Positions 6,168 through 13,197 of a stretch of DNA of 13,517 nt are shown here, piece after piece (within the stretch, counting starts at the first letter, position 1; each line of letters opens with the position of its first letter). Source of the DNA: DASTCC01 sp035711465 (lineage in GTDB: Bacteria; Acidobacteriota; Vicinamibacteria; Vicinamibacterales; SCN-69-37). The notes beneath the pieces are model-generated. The model ran no database searches and was not told the DNA's origin. It worked only from the letters and a program-made list of their open reading frames with translations. The DNA lies in NCBI GenBank assembly GCA_035711465.1, contig DASTCC010000507.1, forward strand, positions 1 to 13,517, written 5' to 3'. Position numbers and translations under genes: made by a program.

Positions 6168-7309
6168 GCGACCCGCTGCCTGCGGCGCACGTCGCCAGCC
6201 GGGCGCAGCGTCTGGCGCGCCACTGCCGCGGCCGCCTCGCTCGGCGCGAATCCGGCGACCGTCGAAGCCAGGACGTCGAGCGCGCCGGCATCGTCGGCGC
6301 GCGCGACGACCCGTCGCAGGCGTGCAATCGCCGGCATTACGGCGTCGGCGCCGGGGCCGGTGTCCCGGGCGACGAGGATGCGGCGATCGAGACTGCGCTC
6401 GAATCGCAGCTGCGCATCCTCGAGCGTCTCGTTGCGCTTCTCGCCGGGGCGAAGCCCGATCACCTCGATCGGCACGGCATCGTAGCCGGCGGCCCTTTCG
6501 ATGTCGATCACCCGCGCGGCGAGATCACCCATCCGCACCGGCCGGCCCATCTCGAGCCAGCAGATCTCGGCGGCGCGTCCGAGCCGATCGGCGCGGAGCA
6601 CCAGCGCGACGGCCTCGCCGGCGGTCATGAAGTATCGCGTCGCGTCGGGATCGGTGAGCGGAATGGGACGTCCGGCGCGGACGCAGGCGCGCATGATCTC
6701 GAGCACGCTGCCGCTCGATCCGAGGACGTTGCCGAAGCGGACGACCAGCGGACGGAAGCGAATGCCGCCGACGCAGCGGATCGCGAGCTCGGAGAGGCGT
6801 TTGGTCGCGCCCATCACGCTCGTCGGGTCGGCCGCCTTGTCGGACGAGATCAGCAGGAAGCGCGCGCCGGCGTCGGCGGTCGCCATCGCGGTCTCGACCG
6901 TGCCGAGGACGTTGACGTTCGCGGCGGCCGCGGGCGCACGCTCGGCCATCGTCACGTGCTTGTACGCAGCGGCGTGATAGACGGCGAACGGACGGACGCG
7001 TTCGCAGGCGCGGCGGATGGCGGCGCCGCGAGTGACGTCGACCAGGCCGATCTCGAGATCGAGGCGCGGCCAGCGGTCGCGGATCTCGCGCTCGATCACG
7101 AAGAGCGCGTGCTCCGAGTGATCGACCAGACCGAGCGTCGCCACGCCGCACGCGGCGAGCTCACGCGCCAGCGCGCCGCCAATCGATCCACCGGCGCCGG
7201 TCACGAGGACGCGACGGCCGGCGAGCGCCTCACGCTCCTCCGGACCGACGATCGCCCGCACCGGACGGCCGAGCAGCCGGCGCAGTTCCTGCGGCGAGAA
7301 CGGCGTCAC
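6164..7309 (-). CDS. CapD/WbpM-type UDP-sugar 4,6-dehydratase (SDR superfamily), soluble form
   Basis: A complete 381-aa protein from GTG at 7307-7309. The NAD(P)-binding Rossmann motif GAGGSIG is at 38-44, AAAYKHVTMAE at 113-123, and the SDR active-site segment SSDKAADPTSVMGATKR at 155-171 has the S-M-K triad (M166, K170) of the WbpM/CapD/PglF group rather than the Y-x3-K of PseB. C-terminal RPGEKRNE (287-294) is also typical of the group. Relatives convert UDP-GlcNAc to UDP-4-keto-6-deoxy-GlcNAc with retention at C5, feeding QuiNAc, FucNAc, bacillosamine or legionaminic acid. The membrane domain of full-length WbpM is absent; a helical extension of about 30 residues precedes the Rossmann fold. 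It overlaps motB upstream (GTGA) and the GT4 gene downstream (ATGA). Exact product is not determined. Confidence 0.85.
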   Translation of the reverse strand: MTPFSPQELRRLLGRPVRAIVGPEEREALAGRRVLVTGAGGSIGGALARELAACGVATLGLVDHSEHALFVIEREIRDRWPRLDLEIGLVDVTRGAAIRRACERVRPFAVYHAAAYKHVTMAERAPAAAANVNVLGTVETAMATADAGARFLLISSDKAADPTSVMGATKRLSELAIRCVGGIRFRPLVVRFGNVLGSSGSVLEIMRACVRAGRPIPLTDPDATRYFMTAGEAVALVLRADRLGRAAEICWLEMGRPVRMGDLAARVIDIERAAGYDAVPIEVIGLRPGEKRNETLEDAQLRFERSLDRRILVARDTGPGADAVMPAIARLRRVVARADDAGALDVLASTVAGFAPSEAAAAVARQTLRPAGDVRRRQRVA

Positions 7310-7971
7310 CGGGCGGCCTCCGGCTCCTCACGGCGGGCGCGGCCCGGATCGAGAATCACGATGTCGACGCGGCGATTGCGCGCGCGCGCCAGCGCCGTCT
7401 CGTTGGGCACGCGGGGATGAAACTCGGCATAGCCGGCCGCCGACAATCGCCACGGCGCGATGCCCTCGTCGATGAGCATCTGCACGACGCGCACGGCCCG
7501 GGCCGTGGACAGCTCCCAGTTCGACGCGTACGCCGTCGTGTGAATCGGCGCGTCGTCGGTGTGGCCTTCGACGCGAATCATGTAGGACTCGGCGCGGAGC
7601 TGGATCGCGATCTGACGCATCAGGTCGCGCGCCGCGCCCGAGACGTCGGCGCGCCCCGCCGGAAACGATCCGGCTTCGGGCAGCGAGATGACGATGCCGC
7701 GGCCGCTCGCGTTCAGATCGATGCCCGGCAGCGAGCCCGGTCTGCCGATGGCGTCGGCGAGCGAGCGATGGAGATCCGACATCTCGACCTGAGCCGTGTC
7801 GGGGAGATTGATGTCGGGCTGCGCTTCCGGCGCCGCCGCCGGCGTGAGCCGCGCGGCGTAGAGGCTGGCGAAGCACGCGAACAGCAGCGTGACGACGTCG
7901 GCGTAGCCGAACAGCCAGCGATCGTTAGAGGCGCGGACGGACAGGCCGCCGTGCCGTGACAGAGGCTTCAC
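7306..7971 (-). CDS. motB: Flagellar motor stator protein MotB
   Basis: A complete 221-aa protein starting at GTG 7969-7971. The single N-terminal membrane helix (about 19-40, RWLFGYADVVTLLFACFASL) contains D25 in the Y-A-D motif, equivalent to the ion-carrying aspartate of MotB/PomB. A linker is followed by an OmpA-like peptidoglycan-binding domain with GHTDDAPIHTTAYASNWELS (136-155), RAVRVVQMLIDEG, and AGYAEFHPRVPNET...RNRRVDIVI to residue 206. It anchors the stator to the cell wall around a MotA ring and carries ions across the inner membrane. It is rather short: E. coli MotB is about 308 aa. It overlaps motA by 4 bp. Whether H+ or Na+ is used cannot be decided here. Confidence 0.93.
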   Translation of the reverse strand: MKPLSRHGGLSVRASNDRWLFGYADVVTLLFACFASLYAARLTPAAAPEAQPDINLPDTAQVEMSDLHRSLADAIGRPGSLPGIDLNASGRGIVISLPEAGSFPAGRADVSGAARDLMRQIAIQLRAESYMIRVEGHTDDAPIHTTAYASNWELSTARAVRVVQMLIDEGIAPWRLSAAGYAEFHPRVPNETALARARNRRVDIVILDPGRARREEPEAAR

Positions 7972-8759
7972 GCCACCTCCGATGCCGCGACGCGCTCCTG
8001 CTTCAGGCTCAGGTAGCCGGCGAGGCGCTCTTCGACGACGCCAGGCGACGCACCGTCGCGCAGCGCCAGCCCGCCCTCGATGATCAACTCGCGGCGCAGC
8101 GCGTCATGACGCGCGCGGCCGCGGATGCGCGTGGCGAGCGGCAGGAAGATCAGGTTCGCGGCGCCGACCCCGTAGATGGTCGCGACGAACGCCGCGGCAA
8201 TGCCGAGCCCCATGCCGTCGGCCGCCGAGAACTGCTGCATCACCTTCATCAACCCGAGCACGGCGCCGACGATGCCGAGCGTCGGCGCATAGCCGGCGGC
8301 GGCCTCGAGCACCTGGACGCGCTCTTCGTCGCGCTCGGCACAGACGCGCGCGTCGATGTCGAGCGCCTCGCGCACGACCTGCGCGGACAAGCCGCTCACC
8401 GACAGGCTCAACGCGCGCTGCAGGAAGCCGTCGGGCGCCTTCTCGATCTCGTGCTCGACCGCCATGAGACCCTGACGGCGCGCCTTACGGGCGTAGTTGA
8501 TGAACGCCGGCACCAGCGCCTCGAGCGCCATCGGCCGACGCCGCACGAGGTCGACGATCGCGGCAATCGATCCGCGAAGCGCGCGGCCCGGAAAGCTCAC
8601 CAGCAGCGCCGCCAGCGTGCCGCCGAAGACCACGGCCACCGCCTCGGCCTGCGCGAACGTCCGCAGGTCGCCGCCCATCGAGACGTGCGCCCACCCGATT
8701 ACCGACACCCCGAGCGCGAGCCCGGCGATCCCCAGAACGCTTCCACCCTTGTTCATCAC
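7968..8759 (-). CDS. motA: Flagellar motor stator protein MotA
   Basis: A 263-aa MotA/PomA-family protein with four predicted membrane segments: about 8-24, 38-55, 155-175 (AGYAPTLGIVGAVLGLMKVM, with the conserved proline P159) and 186-208 (GIAAAFVATIYGVGAANLIFLP). The large cytoplasmic loop between helices 2 and 3 is charged (YARKARRQGLMAVEHEIE, 89-106), as expected for rotor contact with FliG. The start could be GTG at 8757-8759, which overlaps the upstream stop as GTGA, or ATG at 8754-8756. The ATG has the better spacing from the G-rich run AGGGGGC, so the true protein may be 262 aa. With motB it forms the torque-generating stator in the inner membrane. Confidence 0.93.
   Translation of the reverse strand: MMNKGGSVLGIAGLALGVSVIGWAHVSMGGDLRTFAQAEAVAVVFGGTLAALLVSFPGRALRGSIAAIVDLVRRRPMALEALVPAFINYARKARRQGLMAVEHEIEKAPDGFLQRALSLSVSGLSAQVVREALDIDARVCAERDEERVQVLEAAAGYAPTLGIVGAVLGLMKVMQQFSAADGMGLGIAAAFVATIYGVGAANLIFLPLATRIRGRARHDALRRELIIEGGLALRDGASPGVVEERLAGYLSLKQERVAASEVA
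7975..7980 (-). promoter_or_regulatory. Shine-Dalgarno sequence of motB
   Basis: GGAGGT sits 3 nt upstream of the GTG start inside the 3' end of motA. The whole string GGAGGTGGCGTGA is identical to the one at the spsF start. It fixes the motB start at 7971 and supports coupled translation of motA and motB. Confidence 0.7.
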
Positions 8760-9469
8760 GCCCCCTGACGCGACTGCGTGCGCGTCGCGGATTTCACGAG
8801 CAGCTCGTCGGCGACGCGGATGACCTCCGCGAGCGGCGGCATCGGCGACGATCCGGTTGCGGCGAGCACTGCGCGCACGAACGACAGATCCTCAGGCGTG
8901 TCGACCGTCAACCGCAGACCCGGCCGGCGCAGATGGCCGGGCGCCACGGCGCGGAGCGCTCTGAAGCGCACCATCCGCCGCACGAACGACGTCACGTGCT
9001 CGCGGTCGTACGGGTCGGCGACCAGCCGCTCCGATTCGATCAGCGCCCGCGTCGTCACGGCTTCGACCGCACAACCGATCGGCAGACCCGACTCCACTGT
9101 GTGGTCCGCGTTGACGCGGCGGCGCAGCTCGAGCACCCGCGGCGCCGCATCCGGATCGACGAGCGGGTTGTCCGCGGTCGCGCGAACGATCTCCTCGAGT
9201 CCGAAAGCGCGAGCGGCGCCAATGTAGCGGCCGAGCACATCGTTGGTCTGGCCGCGAAACACCTCGACACCCGCCTCGCGCGCGGCCGCCTCCACCGCGT
9301 CGTCCTCCCGACGCTCCGTGGTCGCGACGATGATCGGCAGGCCGCTCATGTCGAGACGCAGCAGGCAGTGCGCGAGCACGGTGCGATCGCCGAGCGGCGC
9401 CAGGACCTTGCCCGGCAGCCGCGCCGATCCCATTCGCGCCTGCAGCACGATCGCGGTGCGGCGGGTCAC
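8756..9469 (-). CDS. spsF: SpsF-type cytidylyltransferase (CMP-nonulosonate synthetase-like)
   Basis: A 237-aa protein read from GTG at 9467-9469, chosen because it has GGAGG 4 nt upstream and overlaps the previous stop by 4 bp; the frame stays open further upstream but shadows the ATP-grasp gene. It begins TRRTAIVLQARMGSARLPGK, the nucleotide-binding loop typical of SpsF/KdsB/NeuA-like nucleotidyltransferases (residues 2-21). It continues with RATADNPLVDP (96-106), the EHVT segment (157-160) and RLTVDTPEDL (186-195). SpsF-type enzymes are thought to activate a 2-keto sugar acid with CTP to give the CMP-sugar used by glycosyltransferases. Here it would act on the product of the NeuB-like synthase two genes upstream. 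It replaces a classical PseF or NeuA, so the exact sugar is uncertain. Confidence 0.82.
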   Translation of the reverse strand: MTRRTAIVLQARMGSARLPGKVLAPLGDRTVLAHCLLRLDMSGLPIIVATTERREDDAVEAAAREAGVEVFRGQTNDVLGRYIGAARAFGLEEIVRATADNPLVDPDAAPRVLELRRRVNADHTVESGLPIGCAVEAVTTRALIESERLVADPYDREHVTSFVRRMVRFRALRAVAPGHLRRPGLRLTVDTPEDLSFVRAVLAATGSSPMPPLAEVIRVADELLVKSATRTQSRQGA

Positions 9470-10473
9470 GCCACCTCCGGGATATGCGCCAGCGTCGTCC
9501 GCTCCGAGAAGCCGACGGCGGCCGCGGGCAGGAACATCGAGGCCTCGTAGCTGGTCATCCACAGGCCTTCCTTGAAACGGCCGATCGACGGCCGGACGGC
9601 GGCGCCGCGCGCGAGGTCGACGAGCATGCGCGGGAAGTCGGCGCCCGCGGCGATCGTCAGCGGTACGCCGCCGGAGAATCGCGGGTTGATCTCGAACACG
9701 ACCGGCGTGCCGTCGACGATGCGGCACTGGATGTTGATGGCGCCGGCGAACCGCAACGCGCGTGCGCACGCGGCGGCGAGATCGGTCAGCCGGTGATCGC
9801 GGACGGTCCGGCCGCGGTCCATGACGCCGGCGCGAATGACGACGCGCTCGCGCGGCACGATCGACAGCGGCTCGCCGTCGAAGTTGCAGAAGACGTCAAT
9901 GGTGAATTCGGGCCCGTGGAGGTACTGCTGGACGATCGGATGGGGCACGTAGCCCAGGAAGAACTCGAGCTCGCGCGGATCGCGCACCGCGAAGGCGCCG
10001 ATGCCGCCGCGCCCGACGCGGGGCTTGATGAACAGCGGAAACACCGGATCGTCCGGCAGCGTGCCGGGCAGAAACGTCTCGGCGGCCGGGACGCCTTCGG
10101 CGGTCAGCCGGCGGCAGGTCTCCCACTTGTCGTTGCAGATCTCGGTGGTCTCGATCGGCGAGACCGCCACGCGCAGGCCGAGCCGCTCGAGCCGGCGCCG
10201 GCCGCGCGCGAAGATCGGCAGCTCGTCGTCGATGGTCGGCACGACCAGGCCGACCTGCTCGGTCTGACAGAGATCGGCGATGACATCGAGGTAGCCGGGA
10301 TCGGTCGAGAGCGGCGCTCGGTAGGCGCGGCTGGCGATGTAGACGGCCGGCGAGAGCTCGTTGACGTCGGTGACGAAGACCTGTCCGCCGCCGGTCGCGG
10401 CGAGCGCGCGCTGGAACGCCTGCACCAGCGCCACTCGGCGGGAGCCGGCGGTAATCAGAACGTTAAGCGACAC
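9466..10473 (-). CDS. ATP-grasp ligase-like protein
   Basis: A 335-aa protein read from GTG at 10471-10473, with GGAG about 8 nt upstream. It has a Rossmann-like pre-ATP-grasp domain (NVLITAGSRRVALVQAFQRA), a central NDKWETCRRLTAEGVPAAET segment (114-133), the ATP-binding loop FIKPRVGRGGIGAFAV (148-163), VQQYLHGPEFTIDVF (181-195), and the metal-binding strand VVFEINPRFSGGVPL (258-272). It resembles carbamoyl-phosphate-synthase-large-subunit-like ATP-grasp proteins, which form an acyl phosphate and then a carboxylate-amine bond. It sits between the NeuB-like and SpsF-like genes, overlapping the first by 11 bp and the second by 4 bp, so it probably acts on the nonulosonic acid or its precursor, for example by adding an acyl or aminoacyl group to a sugar amine. 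Substrate is inferred, not known. Confidence 0.85.
   Translation of the reverse strand: MSLNVLITAGSRRVALVQAFQRALAATGGGQVFVTDVNELSPAVYIASRAYRAPLSTDPGYLDVIADLCQTEQVGLVVPTIDDELPIFARGRRRLERLGLRVAVSPIETTEICNDKWETCRRLTAEGVPAAETFLPGTLPDDPVFPLFIKPRVGRGGIGAFAVRDPRELEFFLGYVPHPIVQQYLHGPEFTIDVFCNFDGEPLSIVPRERVVIRAGVMDRGRTVRDHRLTDLAAACARALRFAGAINIQCRIVDGTPVVFEINPRFSGGVPLTIAAGADFPRMLVDLARGAAVRPSIGRFKEGLWMTSYEASMFLPAAAVGFSERTTLAHIPEVA
9473..9478 (-). promoter_or_regulatory. Shine-Dalgarno sequence of spsF
   Basis: GGAGGT lies 3 nt before GTG at 9469, within the end of the ATP-grasp gene. It decides the start: longer readings of the same frame lack such a site. Confidence 0.7.
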
Positions 10474-11539
10474 GATCGCGCTCCAGGGGCGCCTCGGCGC
10501 CGAGATGACGTGCGAGCAGAGGCTGTCCGGCGTCGATGGCCGCCGCGAGCGGCCGGCCGACGACGTCCGGCAGGGCCGCGGGCGGGAGGCCGCTTGCGGG
10601 TCGGATGACGACGAGATCCTGCGCAGCGAGGACGCAACCGGCGGTCAGATCGCGCGCGGCATGGAGCGACCGCCGGCTGGGCAGAAGGTTGGGCGCCTCG
10701 GCGGCGAGACACGCTTTGTCGCCGCTGCCGAGCGCCGTCCAGGCGCGGCGCGCCTGCTCGATCGCGTCCGCGAGCTCCTGCGGCGTGCTCGAGACCGCAC
10801 GATCGACGGCGTCGTGATCGTCCGAGAGCACCAGGTGTCGCTCGTAGATCGACGCACCGAGCGCGACCGCGATTGGAAACGCGAACGCGTCGCCGCCATG
10901 GTCCGAGAGCCCGACCGGAACGCCGAGCTCGGCGAGCCTGCCGATCGCGGCGAGGTTCTCGCTGCCGCGCGGCACCGGATACGCCGAGACGCAGTGCAGC
11001 AGCGCGACGCGCTCGGCGCCATGACGCCTCGCGACATCGACGGCGTGCGCGGCCTCGGCGAGCGTCGCCAGGCCGGTCGAGATGATGAGCGGCCGCCCGG
11101 TGGACGCACATCGGGCGATCAGCGCGTCCCAGGTGAGATCGCCGCTCGCGATCTTGAAAGCGTCGACACCGACACGTTCGAGCAAATCGACGGCCGGTTC
11201 GGAGAGCGGCGTCGCGATCACGGCCAGGCCGAGATCGCGCGCGCGGCGGACGACCGCGTGATGGCCGGCCTCGTCGATCTCGAACTGCGCGAAGAAGTCG
11301 ACGAGCGAGGCGGCGCCGACGTGAGCCGGCGCCGGGCACGCGGCGCTGACGAGCTCGGCGGCGATCAGCGTCTGCAGCTTCACCGCGTGCGCGCCCGAGC
11401 CGGCCGCCGCCCCCACCAGCGCGATGGCCTGATCGAGCGAGCCGCCATGGTTCAGTCCGATCTCGGCGACGACATAGGGCGGCACGTCGGCAGCGATGCG
11501 GCGGCCGGCGATCTCGATGAACGGACGCTCACGCGGCAT
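10463..11539 (-). CDS. NeuB/PseI/SpsE-family nonulosonic acid synthase with SAF domain
   Basis: A complete 358-aa protein, ATG at 11537-11539, TAA at 10463-10465. The TIM-barrel synthase domain shows YVVAEIGLNHGGSLDQAIAL (22-41) with E26 of the catalytic AEIG.NH motif, AVKLQT (52-57), STGLATL (154-160), HCVSAYPVP (182-190), GLSDHGGDA (210-218) and YERHLVLS (232-239). H214 and H235 match the metal-binding histidines of NeuB. A C-terminal SAF (antifreeze-like) domain starts about residue 286 (LPSRRSLHAARDLTAGCVL). The family condenses phosphoenolpyruvate with a six-carbon amino sugar to give a nine-carbon 2-keto acid. Sialic, legionaminic and pseudaminic versions cannot be separated with certainty here; the PseG-like neighbour favours pseudaminic or the Bacillus Sps type. 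GAGGAGG stands about 12 nt before the start. Confidence 0.9.
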   Translation of the reverse strand: MPRERPFIEIAGRRIAADVPPYVVAEIGLNHGGSLDQAIALVGAAAGSGAHAVKLQTLIAAELVSAACPAPAHVGAASLVDFFAQFEIDEAGHHAVVRRARDLGLAVIATPLSEPAVDLLERVGVDAFKIASGDLTWDALIARCASTGRPLIISTGLATLAEAAHAVDVARRHGAERVALLHCVSAYPVPRGSENLAAIGRLAELGVPVGLSDHGGDAFAFPIAVALGASIYERHLVLSDDHDAVDRAVSSTPQELADAIEQARRAWTALGSGDKACLAAEAPNLLPSRRSLHAARDLTAGCVLAAQDLVVIRPASGLPPAALPDVVGRPLAAAIDAGQPLLARHLGAEAPLERDRVA

Positions 11540-12227
11540 GACGGGTCGAAGCCTCCTCGAGACAAACGCGGGCCAGCTGCGGCAGCGCGGCGAACCGCCG
11601 CAGCGTCCGATGAGCGGCGGTCGGTGCGGCCGATCGCGCGAAGGCGTCGCAGCGGATGGCGGTCATGCCGGCGCCGAGCGCGCCGACGACGTCACACGCC
11701 TCGTCGTTGCCGACGAACACCGTGTGTTGCGCGGCGACGCCGAGCATGGCGGCGAGCGCGTGGAACGGCGCCGACTCGGGCTTGCCGATGCCGGTGCCGT
11801 GTTCGGGCGCGAAGACAACGGCGTCGATGTCCTCGTCCAAGCCGAGCGCCGCGAGCTTCCGTTGCTGCGGCACGCGGGAGCCGTTGGTGAGAATGCCGAG
11901 ACGCCAGCCCGAGCGCCGCAGCGCGTCGAGCGCGTCACGCACCTGACGCGTGAGACGCAGCGACGGCGCGTGATCGCGCAGCAGCTTCACGAGATCCGGC
12001 AGCCAGCCGGCCGGCAGATCGAACTGCGTCAGACAGGCCTGGATCTCTTCGCCTCTCGTCGGTCCCCGGCGCGCACGCACGAGCGAGCGGCGAAGCGTGC
12101 CGGCATCGAGGCCGGTTTCGCGCGACAGATGCTCGGCCACCGCGGCGAAGCCGCTGTCGAGAAACTGCCGGTGCGGATACAGGGTGTCGTCCAGATCGAA
12201 CGCCACGGCGCGTCGCTCAGGCAGCAT
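11529..12227 (-). CDS. HAD-superfamily phosphatase
   Basis: A complete 232-aa protein, ATG at 12225-12227. All four HAD motifs are visible: motif I FDLDDTLYPH with D11 and D13, motif II ILTNGS (112-117), motif III lysine K149 in GIGKPESAPF, and motif IV VGNDEACDVVGA with D175. A helical cap of about 75 residues after motif I places it in the phosphoglycolate phosphatase / N-acylneuraminate-9-phosphatase-like group. It overlaps the PseG-like gene and the NeuB-like gene by 11 bp each, so it is probably part of the sugar pathway. A phosphatase is expected if the synthase made a 9-phosphate, as in the animal sialic acid route, but not in the standard Pse or Leg routes. Substrate unknown. Confidence 0.88.
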   Translation of the reverse strand: MLPERRAVAFDLDDTLYPHRQFLDSGFAAVAEHLSRETGLDAGTLRRSLVRARRGPTRGEEIQACLTQFDLPAGWLPDLVKLLRDHAPSLRLTRQVRDALDALRRSGWRLGILTNGSRVPQQRKLAALGLDEDIDAVVFAPEHGTGIGKPESAPFHALAAMLGVAAQHTVFVGNDEACDVVGALGAGMTAIRCDAFARSAAPTAAHRTLRRFAALPQLARVCLEEASTRHAA

Positions 12228-13197
12228 GGCGACGTCCCGTCTTCTCCGCGGCCTGCACGAGACGGATGAGCTGGGCTGCGACGCGCTCGGCCCCGTCGCC
12301 GTCGACGAGCCGGCTGGCCCGACGACCGAGACGGTAGGCGCAAGCGGGATCGTGCAGCAGCGCCGTGACGGACGCGACGGCTTTGCGAACGGTCTGCGCC
12401 GGCGTCGGCGCGGAGGCGTCGACCATCGCGCCCGCCGCGGCGGCGGCGCGGATCGTGCGACGCTGCGCCGGCACGACGGCGACGCCGACCGCCGGCGTCG
12501 CCAACAGGCACGATTCGTAGAGCGTCATCCCGCCGGCGACGACCGCGACCGTCGCGGTCGCGAGCGCGGCCGGCAGTCCGCTCGGCGACGCCAGCCAGCG
12601 GCAGCCTTCCGGCAATGCACGCGACGGCGGCGGCGCAAATCCCGGCGCCAGATCGACTTCGACGCCGGTCGCGCGACGCAGGCGGTCGGCGATCGCGACA
12701 CCCATGCGGCGCACATGGACGCCGCCGCCGAGCGCGATCACGACCCGGCCACGGCGGCGGCGGGGCGCGCAGTCGCGCAGCGCCAGCAGCGACGGATCGA
12801 GGACGGCGTAGCGCGGCCCGCGCAGATCGGTCGCGCCGCTCGCGAGACTCCCGTCGATGGTCAGATCGGAATCGACCAGGGCGATCCCGAGGTCATGAAT
12901 CGTCGCCACCGCAATCCCGAGCTGGCGCGCGCGCTCGACCCATGGCCGCGCGTGAGCTGCCGACGGGTCGTCGACGACGATCAGATCGAGGCGGTGCACG
13001 CCGAGCGTGCGCACGTTCGACCCCGTCAATGCCCATCCGAGCGAGCGCGCGCGGCGCGCCGTCGCCTCCGATCCGCGCAGCGACAGCAACGGCGCCACGC
13101 CGAGCTCGTCCGCCAGCACGCCGCAGCGCACCAGGTGGCCGAAGCCGAGGCGCGGTCCGGCGGCGACACGGAACAGGACGTTGACGGGCGTCCTCAT
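12217..13197 (-). CDS. pseG: PseG/SpsG-like UDP-sugar hydrolase
   Basis: A 326-aa protein read from ATG at 13195-13197, overlapping the aminotransferase stop as ATGA; the frame continues upstream only as a shadow of that gene. The N-terminus has LGFGHLVRCGVLADEL, where H21 matches the catalytic histidine of PseG (H17 in Campylobacter). The GT-B-like C-terminal half has VVIALGGGVHVRRMGVAIADRL and VVAGGMTLYESCLLATPAVG (219-238). PseG removes UDP from UDP-2,4-diacetamido-trideoxy-altrose, giving the sugar for the NeuB-like synthase. The IxDHY segment common in PseG is VVDDPS here (residues 74-79), so substrate preference may differ. SpsG of Bacillus spore-coat operons is the alternative name. 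Confidence 0.8.
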   Translation of the reverse strand: MRTPVNVLFRVAAGPRLGFGHLVRCGVLADELGVAPLLSLRGSEATARRARSLGWALTGSNVRTLGVHRLDLIVVDDPSAAHARPWVERARQLGIAVATIHDLGIALVDSDLTIDGSLASGATDLRGPRYAVLDPSLLALRDCAPRRRRGRVVIALGGGVHVRRMGVAIADRLRRATGVEVDLAPGFAPPPSRALPEGCRWLASPSGLPAALATATVAVVAGGMTLYESCLLATPAVGVAVVPAQRRTIRAAAAAGAMVDASAPTPAQTVRKAVASVTALLHDPACAYRLGRRASRLVDGDGAERVAAQLIRLVQAAEKTGRRHAA

